DNA of 64,000 nucleotides from Edolisoma coerulescens (Eukaryota > Chordata > Aves > Passeriformes > Campephagidae), in assembly GCA_013397115.1 (NCBI GenBank), contig VWZW01004022.1, forward strand, positions 1 through 64,000, written 5' to 3'. The notes beneath the pieces are model-generated. The model worked only from the letters and a program-made list of their open reading frames with translations. It was not told the origin of the DNA and searched no databases. Made by a program: the position numbers and the translations under genes. The first letter of the stretch is position 1, and the number at the start of each line of letters is the position of its first letter. This document shows, in pieces, positions 1 through 13,623 of this stretch.

Positions 1-115
1 CGCCCCGGCCCGGCCGCCAGAGGGCAGCCGAGGCCGCCGTGAGGGCGCCGCAGCGGCGCCGCCTTCGGAGGCGGGGCCTGGCGGGGACCGGCCTGAGCGG
101 GGACGGGAGGGCTCT
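1..115. promoter_or_regulatory. Edge of a CpG-island promoter
   Basis: The first ~115 bases are extremely G+C rich and hold about 18 CpG dinucleotides, while the remaining ~63.9 kb is AT-rich with CpG rare. It contains GC boxes of the Sp1/KLF type (GGCGGGGCC near 72 and GGCGGGGAC near 81). The island starts outside the window, so only its right edge is visible. In vertebrates such islands normally mark TATA-less promoters and first exons. Direction cannot be decided: no strong splice donor follows on the + strand (CC|GTGAGG near 39 is weak), and a leftward gene would leave the window at once. It is the only promoter-grade sequence in the window and the natural 5' end for any rightward transcript here. 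Confidence 0.8.
14..28 (+). promoter_or_regulatory. Candidate CTCF binding site in the CpG island
   Basis: The 15-mer CCGCCAGAGGGCAGC closely matches the core CTCF motif (CCASYAGRGGGCRS type), with the invariant CCAG and GGGC blocks in place. CTCF sites are common at CpG-island promoters and act as chromatin-loop anchors, with orientation deciding loop direction. This one points rightward. It is a motif match only; occupancy is inferred. Confidence 0.45.
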
Positions 116-3100
116 CTGGAACGATTTCCAGCAATGCCGCTTCTGAAAACCTATCTCAGTGCCATGAACCTACCCTTGGCCAAGCAACGGCCGTGCCCTG
201 GGACAGCCCTCTGTAGTTACCGGTACTCCGGATTCCAAGGAATGCAGTGCGTGTTCGCTGAAAGGGGATGTTGCTCACAGTGCTTGGCTGTGGGCAGACA
301 CCACTCAGGGGTGTGTATCTTTTTGTGGAGTAACCATTAAAAGAGACTTTAACACTTTGTGGATTGTGTAAGCTAGACATGCCCAGAGTGAGCTAGGAAC
401 CTTACCTGCATCCATACTTCATTTGGAAGTGTCCCAATTAGAGAGCAATTAGAGCAAGACAGCCAAAATTAACTCTGGCATTTGTATTATGAGCAATCAT
501 GTAGCTTTCTAATTAAGACACCAGTGAAACTTCTGAGAGAAACTGAGTAAAGAATAAATATTTGAGTCGTTCAGGTATTAGCCTGCGTCAACCAAAGAGT
601 CTCCAAACTGCACAGAAATGTCAGGAGCTCCTGACTATTGAAATCAGAAATCCCAGGCCCCAGGCCAGTCCATGTTCTCTTGAGATGAAAGGTACCGAAT
701 AAGCATTATATAGCTTACATGACAAGTCAAATAGAATGCAGATTATCCTGTGACTCTTAAGAATTCAGACCATAACAAACCTAGGAAACATAATTTTAGA
801 GTACTGGCCTTATGTTAATGCGTTCAAGTGCCCATATGCTTGTGAGAACATGTACTAGAAGGAAAATGCTAAAGCACACTTCATTAGTTTATACTCTGTA
901 CCTCCTCCTGCTGCCTCACAGTGCCCATTCTTCATTGCTTTTCTAAGCTGTACACTTGTATGAGAAAAAAAAGATGACCAAAAAGATATTTGAGGTTTAA
1001 TTTCCCCTTATTGAACAGAATGCTAATGGGACTTATTTAGAATCTGATTTGAGAGATGTGATTATGCAGCCAATAAATTAAAATGGCAGCTACTTTCAAA
1101 GGAGATTGCTGCTGGGAAATGGAGAATTGCCAGATGAGGTATGTGAAAGATCAACTGGCCTTTTAACTTTCCACAGTTTACAAAGGAGTGACAGGGCCAT
1201 GCCCTTAAGAAGCCCTTAAACCACAGCAAACATGAAATCAGCCAGTCTTCAAGATATCCCGTGCCTGTAAGAATAAGAGTTCAACTGTGTAGGATCCAAA
1301 CTGCTGTTTGCATTATGGGACATAAGGTGAATCATGTTGAATTTAGTACTTTGACTATTTCTTTGCTTTTTCTGGCCTGTACAAATACTCATTCTCTCAC
1401 ATTTACTCAAATACAGCCAATGAGATCTTGCTAAAATTTTCCAGAAAAAAAAATTATCTTCAAATAGAAACTTGCTGTGAAAAACTTGAACCAAAAGACT
1501 AAATCATAGTTACTAAAGCTTGAAAAAAATTATTTATTAGGTTTATTAAGATTACACAATAATAGGGTACAAAGGAGAGTTACTGTGGAAAACTCTTTAT
1601 TCCACTAATTATGAAAAAAACTTCAAGAAGTTTCAAGTAACTGCAGTAATAATTTCACTTAAGCTGATTTTAAGCATGTTTTGTATTGTTATATGGAAGT
1701 CAATATAAAAAGTGTAAGTCCATAATGAGCACATAAATTCTGCCTCAAGCAATAGTTTAAATTCATGTATCACATGGAAGTCTTAGGAGCAAGATCGCGA
1801 CTGACAGAACTGTGATCCGTGTTTAGAATACAGCAGTGCCACATTCAGTGTGGTTAGGGTTGTAGGAACCAAAATGTGTTATCAGTTGCACACACACAAC
1901 ACCTACGGACTTCAAAGGAGTAATCAGCCTGTAGTGGAATAAAGACAGAGAAACCTGCATGTAAGTTCTTTCAGGATTTGTATGCTGTGAGGGCAGCAAA
2001 AGATGTGATGATGTACATACTTTAAACCAATGCATGTATTAATAAAACTGCCCTGTAAAGCAACATATTGATTCTCTTCTTCAATGCTAATCGATAAACC
2101 CAGCATACAATAACCTAGCAAGAGAATTTCAGAACAAGTAAGGACTCCCTTTCCTTCCTGCATTATTCTGTGTTCTGTCTTTTTCTTGCTCCTGTGCTCC
2201 ACACTAATTCAGGATAACTCCCCAGTTAGTCCACAGGAAAGTCCATGGAAATAAATAAACAAGCCCTAACTTAGTCACAAGAGTATTGTAAAGATTAATT
2301 AGCTGATGAAGTATAGTTCTTTGAAGATGCAATGCTTTAATGCATTTAATAAATGTTAATTTATTATTGTTTAGATTTATGGACACATCAGCATACTGTG
2401 TTAAAACAAAATTTTGTATGCAGAACCCAGGCCAACATAAGGAATTTCAAGTTGATAAATATCAGGGAAGTACTTTGCAGTTGCCTAAGATACAAGGCAG
2501 GCTGAGACTCAGACTGTGCTGCGTCCTTTTTCAGTGCAGTATTTGGGAGACAGTAGAACTTGGTGCCACACTAGACCCACACAGCCTGCTCCTTATTCTG
2601 GGAGTACAGAAGTACATCAGTGCGTCTTAACAGACCCAAATCAAATTGATCAGCAGGGGCTGAATCAGATGTGGTGAAGAGGGTCTGGCTTTGTGCCCAG
2701 TCATAGGAATAGGATGCATGAAGTGCTAGGCTGGCTCTCCACATACCCACAAGAGCCTGACAGGTTATTTCAGCTCCTCACTGCCTGAAAGCAGTTGTGC
2801 TGCCTCTGGGCCTGACCCTATAAGTGCTCATTTATAACACAAAGCATGCACTTGGAAACTCCAGTGTGCCTTATCCACACTGCATTGTCAGCTCAAATGT
2901 CTCGCTTTCTCTGGAACATACTTATCATGGCTAATGGAATTAATTATTAGATTGTAATTATTCACTCATTCTTTCACCCAAAGTACAAAAGCAGATGAAA
3001 GTTCTTATTGTCTATATGTCTAGTTTCTTACTCCTTTTTCCTTCCCTGCCAGCTTTGCTGTGTTTCAACTATCATAGATTTTCATCAAAGGCTGAAAGAA

Positions 3101-5949
3101 AAGGTGGTTTTGCTTAGCTGCAGAGCCAGATGAGCGTATTTTGACTGTTCAGGCCAAGTTTTATCTTCACAACTTGGTGTCAGCTCTCTCTGCTAGATAC
3201 AGATGGATATACTGGGCAGGAAGAGCACTACTTCATGGTCTGCCCCTAAACTTACTACAGATGTTATTGAAACCATTAGACTATTATTATTTATTATTAT
3301 GAAGTACCTAGTTTTCATAATTTTACTATGTGGAGTCTGAGGGAAAGCCTGTGAATTTCTAGGAGCAAGATATTCAATTAAATAACCTCATGGTTTCTAT
3401 GTCCTCACAGATGATACCTCAGCAAGAAAAGTTGTAATGTGTATAAGGTGATCCTCTTTAGGACCCTTAATTTCATAATATCGATCATTTCAGACTAAAT
3501 TCAAATATATATTATTTTCAACATTGCTTGATCACTATAGGAAATTTACTTTTCCTGGTCTGTTCCCCATTTCTGCTAGGAATCAGTTCCAGAAATCAAA
3601 TGTATCTTTTTTTTTTTCTCAGTTGTGTTTTGTATTTATGCATAGACACTTAAAAAACAAAGTTCTGATGTAACATCGAGACTCTGATGCAGTGTTGAGA
3701 TTCTTCTATTTATTTCTATATGTGTATTATTCATGAGATGTGGGGCATAAAATCATTTGACTGCACTCTCTCAGAGCTCTTTCGTGATAATTCATGAAGC
3801 AACTTCTCAGTAGTAGACACTTTTATTTATGTGAGTACCACACCTCCCCTTAGAATTTGAGGTTTTCAAAAGGAACATGGTACTTAGATTCCAGGCAAAT
3901 AAAATTCCTGTCGTGTGGGTCAAAGGTGAATTCAATAGCCTGCCTTCTCTAGCTTCCAATACCTTAGCTATCACAGTGGTTCCTTGTTTGCAAAATTGAG
4001 ACCTGTAAAACATTACACATATCACAAAATAAGCACTCCTAAAAAGCTTTGTGAATTAGTCCTATATAATTGGGACATGTAATTTAGTTAGACTTTATAA
4101 GAAATAATGACTTGATCTGCAGTGAATAAAAACCCAAGTCTTTTAATTATTTTCTGCAAATTCTTTCAGTCAAGAAGACACTACTATGAGTGCAATTCAG
4201 ATCAAATTCACAAATTATTCTAGTGCAAGCAATAATTTCGGAAATACATGCAATGAAAGTCCAGGACATTCAATAAGTCTGAGACTGTCCCTTTTGCATA
4301 GGTGTTCTTCACTACTCTAAGAACAGGACTGTAGCTGGCATCACAGAAGTACTATAATGAAAGAGTTCAGAGCTTTATATTTACTTGTACGATGTGATAT
4401 GGTCTGCTATAAGTACAGATCATACGTGGCACGCATTTGCATTTGACAACACATTTACATAGTAATTCATTGTGCAGCTTCATATACATTCAATGCAGCT
4501 ATTCTATTCATCACAATACAGTAAACAAGTTAATTCTTTCTGCAACATTTGGTTCAAAGGACTCCAGATTTAATTTTTCTAAGAGCCTGCTGGAGGCACC
4601 AACACATGCCCATAAAAATCAAATTATGAAATTATGCAAATGAAAAAAGAAAGACAAATTTAATAATTTATTTATATGGTATAAATTACACAGTATACCT
4701 CAGGTTATATGTGATGTTTATAGTCTTCTTTTCACAGCTTTGGAAATACACCTACAATGAATTTGCTTGCAGGCTTATACTCACAAATAATTCACACCAA
4801 GAATGACCTGAATAAAGCAGAGGCATCTCTAATAATCTATTCTGACTGAGAAAAAAAGGTGATCCAATTGCTAAGTGGGAAAAAAAACTGCCTTGACTGC
4901 AGGCTGCATCCTGGATGGTACAGACAGGTGGCATTTGTAGGTTTAAAACCAGAGTGTTCAGTTGTGTAACAGGAAACCCAGCAACAGCAGCCACATAGTT
5001 AAATAGCAATTGTGAGGTGCTACCTCGTGCGTGTAAAAACAACAGGAGAAGACCTGTACGGATTAAAAGTATGTTAATGACACCACAGGAGCATAAACCA
5101 AATAATTACCTCGTTTGAAGCATGGGTTTCTTTCACATAGACGTTATATTGGTTCTAGAGAAAAGTTACACAAATCTGAAAGCTTTAAGCAGAGACTGGA
5201 AAACATACAGCAATTTTTTACAGAAATGCTCTGTTTTCTTTTGTGTTCTCTGATTTTCCTGATGGAAGAAAGACTCCACATTTCAGATTCTCCCTTGCCC
5301 CCTGAGAGTAGCAATGTTCAGCTGCCTAACAGCAGCAAATTATCTTGAAGTGCCTATTTTTCTAATGCTTCTTACATAGTGGAGGGATGGAAAGGATAGA
5401 CAAACAAAAGCTAAGAAAAAAAGCAAATGAGAGGCCAGCGCAAAAAGAGGGTAAGAGATTGCTGGGTGAGAAGTGCATTGACTTCAAATTTTTACAGGAT
5501 CTGAATTTCTCGAGGACTGTGGACAAGAATCTTGTTGAGAAAATTCGATGCAGATAAAGAAATGAAATGAAGTTATCACCAGGAAAGTAACAGGAGACAA
5601 AGACCTCTTAGACACTAAGCAGAAGAAGCTGGGCTTCTAGGAGCAGCCAAGAAATGCAGCAAGGAAGTACCTCCTCATTGATGTAATGGCTCATCAACTG
5701 TCTGGTACTTGGAAGTGTTCCTGAAAAGAGAAAGAGGAGTGACAAAATATTGCACAATTGCCAGAAGTTTTTATTGTCCTCCCATAGCCACAACTTGCTT
5801 CTGACAAGGCAGGGTTTCATTATTGCATTTCATTATTCAATAATTTCATATTAACATTTTTTGACATTTTGATTTTTGTGCTCTTGTTCTACGTCTAGTC
5901 AATGTAACCTGTTACATTATTCAATTACTTTTATAGTTAGGGTTTTTTT
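116..5949. other. Non-coding DNA, no gene seen
   Basis: AT-rich single-copy-looking sequence. The longest open frames are under 100 codons, overlap on both strands and show no recognisable protein. The frame at 134-340 begins just after the CpG island but has no supporting splice or family evidence. A dense patch of TAAT/ATTA homeodomain cores lies at about 2,934-2,966, which could mark a regulatory element but is also expected in AT-rich DNA. ATT-rich runs occur at 3,283-3,300. No tRNA, rRNA or intact mobile element was seen. Confidence 0.6.
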
Positions 5950-6045
5950 CAAGTTCAAGTGGAATTCCCTGCACTTCAGTTTGTGCCTGTTGTCTCTTGT
6001 TCTGTCTGGATATGCCTGAGAGGGGTCTGGCTCCATCTTTAGCTC
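5950..6045 (-). mobile_element. CR1 LINE fragment (minus strand)
   Basis: The + strand reads as the complement of the CR1 3' region: a GTGGAATTCCCTGCACTTCAG block, then a stretch resembling the family's 'cagtttgtgcccattgcctcttgtcctgtc' segment, then GTCTGGCTCCATC. The copy is truncated at both ends: neither the doubled octamer of the CR1 3' terminus nor upstream ORF2 sequence is present. It is clearly diverged by substitutions and small gaps, so it is an old insertion without coding capacity. Confidence 0.75.
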
Positions 6046-6317
6046 TAGCTTTTAAGTCCATCCTACTGGGTCCATCCTAACAGTGATACCTCTGTATTTT
6101 CCAGCACCATTGTGAAAATTCTTAATATTTGAAAAGTACCTTGATTCTACAGTGATGAGGGCAAAGAAAAGTTCATAAAGATATCATTAACCTTGTGTTC
6201 ACAATTGTTTCTGAACAGACTATTAAATGAAACAAAACACATAAGCAACGTAGAGGAAAAAAAGATTCACTGGGGAAGTGTAGTCCTTTTGCTCAACTAC
6301 ACTGGAGAAGCATCCTC

Positions 6318-6335
6318 AAAAAAAAAAAAAAAAAA
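6318..6335 (+). repeat. Poly(A) tract, 18 A
   Basis: Uninterrupted run of 18 A. It could be a retrotransposed tail remnant, but no retrocopy is recognisable upstream, so it is called only a homopolymer. Such tracts are length-unstable. Confidence 0.9.
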
Positions 6336-9300
6336 GGGAATCTTGTCGAAAATACCAAGTTTGCTGTGGATATTTTTAATCCTGTCATTTCTAGATTTTA
6401 GACTTTGCGATTTTTATAGTATTCAGATACACATCATATGTGACAAAAATCTTGGCCAGCTTTCCCTACTTCTTATGCATATTTCCTCTAGCAACATAAT
6501 GGGTGCTTCAGAGGGCTGAGATGGAAGAGATTCTCTGGGGACAGTTCACTCCAGGATTCCCTGTGATCCTTTGACTTCCCTGCGGGATGGGGATGGGCTA
6601 GTTCTCAGTGCAGCCCAGCAATATTGCCCTCAGAAGACCTTCCTGGCATGCTTACAGCCCTCACTGGATATTCAGAAAATCCAACAGCCTTCATGTTGTC
6701 ACAGTCCCCGGGGAAGATTATGTGACACAGCCCCATCATGAGGGCTAAAATTGGTCAATCTATGAGCCATCAATAAATGTTGTCACCCCTAGCTGTTTTT
6801 CAGAAGCACATGCATCCGTCCTTCTCCTTTTCCTCCTTAGCAGACCTCTGGAAAGAGGACTTCATAGAAGTACCTATGTTTGCTCTCCTTAGTAGTTTAG
6901 TCCCTCAAAATAGCAGCACTTTGTAAGCACACCTTTGCCAAAACAGTTTCTAAACAATGTATTTAAAAGGTTTGGGGAGTTTTGTTATGTTTATGCCTTT
7001 TACACAACCTAGTATGTTTTCTGGGGTGAAATCGATGTGGATCAGGGATACAAGTACTACAGGTCTTTCTGCATGGTTCCAGGAAAACTCAAAAGAAGCA
7101 AAGCACTGAGTCACTTATATTGTTGATCTTTTTCAGGTTTACTTACATAGAAAATTTTAGGTTTTCAGTTAAGGTTTTGGAGTTTTGAGTGTGTATAAGC
7201 ACACATTGTCTCTGACTAACCAATCTCATTTCACTTTGGCAGAGAGACTGATTTATTCTAGGCTTTCTTCTCGCTGGAAGAGATGATGTTACAGGGTACT
7301 TCTATTGAGAGGATAGTACAAAAATCCACCAAAATTAATATTTGTGAGCAGTTAATATTTGCTAGCAGATAAACCAGGGAAATACGCAAATTGTACAAAT
7401 TTCATTCTTTAGGCATTTTTAGTTTTGCCTTCAATAAGCCAAGGAATACTATGTCATCTTATTATAATCTTGCAAAACATTTAGATATTTGAAACTAACA
7501 TAGTTCTGGGAAAGAAAACCATGAGGATAGCATGCCACTGTCCAATTTCAGCAATATACATACTGAAGTAAAAATATTTAAACAGATGTTATAAAAGACT
7601 CCATTTCTGTTGTACAGCATAGGCACATCTGCTGTACTTTAAATATTTCTTATCTGTGCCAAAGAAATACTATGAAGAGAATATGCCTTTTTTTGTGTTT
7701 TTCCTTTGAGTTTACCCTGTGTGAATGCAGAAAGAGCCTTTTCAATAGAAAAAAAGGCACTGATTGTGATCACAACATTTTGTCTTTGCCCTACAGCTGC
7801 CATTTGTGACTAGTATGGAAATCAAGTCCTGGCTTTTGTTTTCTGGCCTCTTTTAAAAACCTTGAATATTGCTAAAATAGTATTGGGCAGGAAGGAAAGG
7901 AGGGACAGCATTGTGCAAGACCAAACTAATGTAAAAGGGTTGTAGTGCTATACTCACTTCCTTCCAAATCATTTTCAGGCATTAGCTTATTGGTATTGTT
8001 CTTTACAAAGGAAATATTTGGTGTCACAGTATTATCACCAGTGATGAAGTGCACCTATGCTGATGTTTATGGTACAGCTTTGTTTTGGGGACATGCTTGA
8101 GTTTCAGTATTAAGTCCTCAAGCACATAAATTCCAGACTTAGACAGTAGTGGAGTGGCGGCTTTAGAGTAGTAACTTTAATTACTCATGAGGTAAGGCTC
8201 TTACATTTGCTCACTGGTGAGTCTGGAAGACTATATTTAGCAGCGATAGTTAGTAAGAAGCATCCACTACTGCTGACTGTGTACTTTACTAATGCAGTAG
8301 TCTCCAAATTACAGACCACTCCAATAGGCAGGCAGTCTTCCTTCCTTGAGCTGCGTCTGTTACAAACCCGTTACATATTCCCAGATGACACAGGTACCCA
8401 GTCTTATTTTGACCATGTAAGTTTATCCACAAGATACTATTTAAAGCTAACGGATGCATGGGGCACAGGAAGAAGAAAACCTTGAAAGCTTCTGTTTTAT
8501 ACAGATTCTTCTGGGAAGTAAGCATGCAGCAGCAGTCTGATGGGGGATCTGCAACAAGCTAGCAGCTCTGCCTCCATATGGTGCACAGAGCCCAAGAAAA
8601 AGCTCTCAGGGACACAGAAGTTTTGCCATCGAGTCAGTTTGGAGTAAGAGTGGAATATAGGTGTCACACCAATGAAAGTTACGCAGAAATGGCCCTGTAG
8701 ATCCTGTCAACCCTAAACTTAGGACACAGAGACAACATTACTAATGACTATCCTGCATGGGGTTTTGGATAAAGTGGATTTAAATCTTCAATCCATCACC
8801 TTAAGGCTGCTGGGTACAAGGCATACAAACATTTGCTTTGTAGGTACAAAAACTGCCAGAATTTTGTTACTATTAACAAGCGTTCCAAGAGTATTAATGT
8901 GCTTGGTATAAATCATACTGTTGCGTGATGCTTTTGCACTTGCAAGTGCTAGAACGTGAAATCAGATTAACTAATATTATGCTCTAATGTCCTTTGCATG
9001 TTCAATTATTTCAAAAGCACAGTCTGTGAAAATTATGCTCATTTTCTGGCAGAAGAATATTTTATGCCATAGCAGACACATCAAATATAAGACACTCTAC
9101 AAAAGGAAAAGTAATGGGTTTGTACTTCACTTGTCAGCATTTGTAGTACAAGAAGCTTATGAGATTTCTGTCTCTTCTGATAATACTTTCCTTCTGCTTC
9201 CTTTAAATTGTTACTGTGCCTTAATTTAGACTACTGCCTTATGGTCTTGGCATTTTTGTTTTTCTAATTCTAGTTTTAACCAAAATCACGGATCTCCTCA

Positions 9301-10604
9301 TGGTGCAAAAGGTACGATTTGTATGTAAACTTAACAACAGCTTTTTAGATTTCTCATAAATTAAATAAAAAAGGAACTGGATGTGAATTAATTTGGATGT
9401 GTGACCAAGTGACCATATCAGCAATGTGACTCTTTGTAGAAAGATCATTATTATTATTCTCAATGTTTTTGCTATTTAATATTCCACTGCAAGAAACAGA
9501 ACTGTTCTCTCTGTTTCTATCAGTGCAAAGCGAATACCTGCTACCTTCTTTAACATTGCCATAAAAATAGTTTTCAAAGTGCATTGCATTCATCAGTGTG
9601 CATGATCCATGCTTTAATTCTTCTCTCTGTGAATATAATTAAATTTAACTTTCCAGACAGTAGACAGGAATAAATACTTATAAGTGAACTGCACTGTATG
9701 TATCAAACTAGAAATTAAAAGACCATCTGACTGAGAAATGTGTTGAAAAGCTTAGGTTGAAAATTCCAGACATCCTCTTCAAAACAAAGTATCTAAAAAT
9801 ATCTTTATTCATTTATGAAACTGGGCTTGTTCAATTCCTGATAAAACAGAAAATCTTCTTAGACTGGCAAAGTTAGATAAATCTAAATCAGACTTTGTTT
9901 GAAAACAGATCCAACTATCAGCTCACAGGCTGCTGGACAAGAGCCTGTGGGAGGTAAGTGGGCCTTTGGCTGTCATCAGTAATGTTCCGACTAAATTGTC
10001 ATTAAAAAACCCCAAACAAACAAACAAGAAAAAAAGCACCAACCCTCTTTCCTGCCTCCAAAAGCAGGATTAGAAAGTCTTTCAGTACAAGGCTACATTT
10101 TTGCAAATAATATGGAAACAAGAAAAAAATCTGGCAAAATATAGATGGAGGAAATAAATGTCTGTGGCAATGTATGGGGCAATGGAAGTATATTCCTAGA
10201 TTATTCTAAACCAAATGCTCTTACTTTACTTATCATTCCAGCTGTTGTCAAAGAGGATATACAAATTATTTTTAAAAGCAGGCAGAGAGTAATTAACATT
10301 TTGTGTTCATTTCTGAAGATATTTGCAGCATTAGGTAATTTGAGAATTCCTTCAACTTCAGTGGTATAGAGATAGTCAATTGTGTATATACTGAAGTCTT
10401 TACGTGATCAGGGTGTTATTCCTATTTTTTTTTTTAATTTCTTTTCAAGATTTTGTTGTTGTATCGCTATAAAGGTGATGTTTTAAAAAGTAACAATAAG
10501 GAGTCTCTGACATTATTGTCCACTTTATTTGGGCCAAATATGAAAGGTACTACAGACAGTAAATCTACTTATCAGTGATTTGTAAGCATTGTAGTTATTT
10601 CATT

Positions 10605-10623
10605 TAATAAATAAATAAATAAT
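10605..10623 (+). repeat. Short (TAAA)n microsatellite
   Basis: About four and a half units of TAAA/AAAT. Ordinary low-complexity sequence. Confidence 0.85.
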
Positions 10624-13476
10624 CTCTCACTGTAGAAAAAGAGCGATCTCTTAACAATAGCCAAAGGCACCCATCCTGTGAAGATGGGTCACAATGATTA
10701 GAGTTTCCCTGGTGGTAGATTCAAAGAAGTCAATGAGATGCACAAAGTTGACAGCTATCAGATTAGGAAATTACAAAATAATTGAACCGAACTTCAACTG
10801 CAGAATCATAATTAATTGTTAGTAGTATTTCCTATGCAACTTACTAGTCCTTTAGTGTTTTTTCTTTTTAAAACTAGTTATTCAGGATGTGAAAGAATCA
10901 TCATATTGATATTTCAGGGGGAAAATGTCAGTGAGATTTCAGTCATGCTCTAGTGTGGGTATAAACACATGGCTTCAGGAGTACTGACACTTACTTGGAA
11001 TGAGTCAGTTTGTTTAGGGAGGAATCAGTGGTAGTTTTCATTGATGTTTTTTTAATATATCTGTCATAAGGATTCCTTGCAACAAATACCAGCATAGGGA
11101 TCATAACCAATTTTGCTGTGAAAGATTCTATCAGGCACTGATTAATATGCTGAATATGCTGTAAGCCATAGTACTTGTTCATTCTTCTTCTCTGGTTTTA
11201 TGAGATTCTGTAGTTGAAGTTTCTGAGCTTTCCCTGGATAAAGTCATGTGTAAAAAATAAAAAAGGAAAATATTGAATTTATCATGGCTAAAACAGAACA
11301 CAATTTTACCATGAAAAACTTCATGAAAGATGATTCATGCTCCAAGAAAGTTAGAGAATGTTGTTATAATTGTGTGTCTCAGACACAAGTTCACCAACTG
11401 TATATATTTAAGTAGTTCTCACTGTTTCCATTTGCAGATAAAAAATGTGATCATATGATCCTTTCAAGATAAGCTACCACTAATTTTAAACACTCTGATT
11501 AGTCTCTTTTTACTTTTTGAAATAGTATCTCACAGGATTTTACTGTATTGAATGCAGCTCCTTGAGTTGTGAAATTCTTCCTGAGAACTATCAAATTCCA
11601 AAGATATTTTAGTCCTAACAACATGCATATGTGATACGTCATTCCACCACTTATGTTATTGCATTTTTGCCTGTGTGTTGTAAATAGATCCATTGGCTTC
11701 TTTTACATTTTGTGTTCTTGCAGCAATCTGAACTGTGAAGTTGCATCAGCTCACAGTACAACCAAGTCTTTTGTTACTTTTGGCTCCTAACTGCATTTAA
11801 ATCCAACACATCATTTAAGCTTCAAATCTGAGGGTTGTCTTTAATTATTAAGATTAATTCTTCCCAGGAAAGTTAAGAATAGACTTTTTTTTCAATTTTT
11901 TTCATGAACATTTTGCAGCTTAAAATGAGCAAGACAGGAGTCATTGCCAGTCCTTACCTCCAAATATGTCCAGTAAGAAATGGAGGCGTTCTTACCATTT
12001 GAAGTTTCAGAGCAGATGGAGTTTGGCTATTCTGAGTCAGGGTCACAGGGTTGCATATTTCCCTCCGCTCAAGCCTTGTAACACTGATAAGCATTAGTCA
12101 GATACCAGGCTTCCGCATGTTGCCCTTAGCAGTGTGGCTGAAAGGAAAAGTAGCTTTTTTGGTAAACTGGGAGAGTGAGCAGAGATTTGAAATTGGCATA
12201 AAGTCAGCATCAGTCTCCTGAGGCCATTTGTTCAGTCTGGCTTCTGCCAACTAGTCTAGCAAATTGTTCATGTTTGCTCTTGAACTTTGTTCTGCATATG
12301 TCAGGGTAGGCAATTAACAGCTGAAGAAATGGACCAACCAATGAAAACTTTTTGTAAATTAGTTGAGCGTGACTGTGCTGTTCAATGTAGAACTTTGCAG
12401 CTTGGCAATGCTATCCATTGCTCGCATTTGAGGAGGTGTATTGGGCATCCACTTAACAGTATATAAGACTACATGTGAACCCTCGTTTGTAGCTGTCAGG
12501 AGCAGAAACTAAAATATTTTCAGTGAACACCATTGCCAACCAAACAGAAACGGTAACTAAGCAACGCAGAAACACCACTTAGGTTGTTCATGACTCGGAA
12601 GCACAATTTACCAAATGTCTTCCTCCCCCTCATCCCCCAGCTAAAACATCTGTATTTACTTGGAAGCTTTATTTCACTAATCTGCAACATGTTATACATC
12701 AAAATTTAAAAAGCCAATATGAAACTGAATCATCATCACCACAAAAATCAGTGGAACAGTTTGATAATGCTGAATCCAGGAACAACCTTTCAAAAAACAT
12801 CAAATAGTTCCACATGATTATAAAGAGAACAAGATAAGGAATGAATTAAAGAAACGTTTTTCAATTACCTTTTTTTTTTTAAACTGAAAGCGGCTTCTTA
12901 CTTAAGAGCACCCTATCACAGGCAATGGCAGTGCTACTGTCCCAGTAATACAGCCTCAGGTGTCTCTGCCTGATGCCGTAAACCATCACTCGAATCAGGT
13001 CAAAAAAACTTCTTTCCAATATAGTAGCATTGGCACTGTGAAGTTCTGTGGTCATGTACTGTTACTTTAAGGCAGTATGTTATGCAAAATGTTTGTCCTG
13101 CTGTTTCTCCGTCCCTGATGATCCTGTTCCTTCTCCCCTTGCTCTGGGTTTCACTGGATGAAGGAAGGTAGCAGAGCTACTGTTCAAATCTGTCCTGAGC
13201 TAGAAATTTTAGTAGAATATTCAGGATTATACAGGACACAACTTTTCTCAGAGGCAGGATGGTATTTTTCCTGGTTTATACCAATGAGCTGTATAGGCAT
13301 TTACTGAGAAGAAAAATTTTCTATACCTCTCCACTATAAAGAGATCTGGACAGTTGATAATACACATTCCATGAGAATGCCATGCTAATTATCCCATGAG
13401 TCATTCCACATGAATTTATAAGTTTCTACAATCTGCACCAATATTTCAGCTTCTGTCTCCAGACAACTAAGCAAAC

Positions 13477-13623
13477 AGATATTTTTAATTTATATTTTTA
13501 AAAACTAGGGGTTTTTTTAAAAATCAGAAACTGTGATAAAAATTGTTATAAAAATCCAAACTCCACAACTGCTCCAAGAAGTAACTGTAACAGCAAATGA
13601 AGGATTGACTTGAACTTTTTTTT
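13477..13623 (+). repeat. Left arm of a long inverted repeat
   Basis: This ~147 bp arm begins AGATATTTTTAATTTATATT and ends GACTTGAACTTTTT. It is matched in reverse complement by 14,269-14,416. The non-homopolymer part aligns with about eight substitutions, including a 26-base exact block across CTCCACAACTGCTCC and AGAAGTAACT. Small length differences occur only in the A/T runs. A transcript across both arms would fold into a long near-perfect stem. The arm resembles no repeat family I can name. Confidence 0.9.

Larger units (their letters stand above)
6046..13476. other. Non-coding DNA, no gene seen
   Basis: AT-rich sequence with only short, unrecognised frames on both strands. It holds an A18 tract (6,318-6,335), a short TAAA microsatellite (10,605-10,623) and a TATA-like TATAAG at about 12,461 without other promoter signals. 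A GTAAGT donor-like site at 9,955 follows a 45-nt open stretch, but the possible acceptor has almost no pyrimidine tract, so no exon is called. Confidence 0.6.

Noticed and set aside
134..340. 68-codon frame just after the CpG island
   Set aside because: Opposed by an equally long frame on the other strand, no family resemblance, and no donor after it. Treated as chance.
9910..9960. 45-nt open stretch before a GTAAGT donor
   Set aside because: The only acceptor (TTTGAAAACAG) has almost no pyrimidine tract, and no start codon or partner exon fits.
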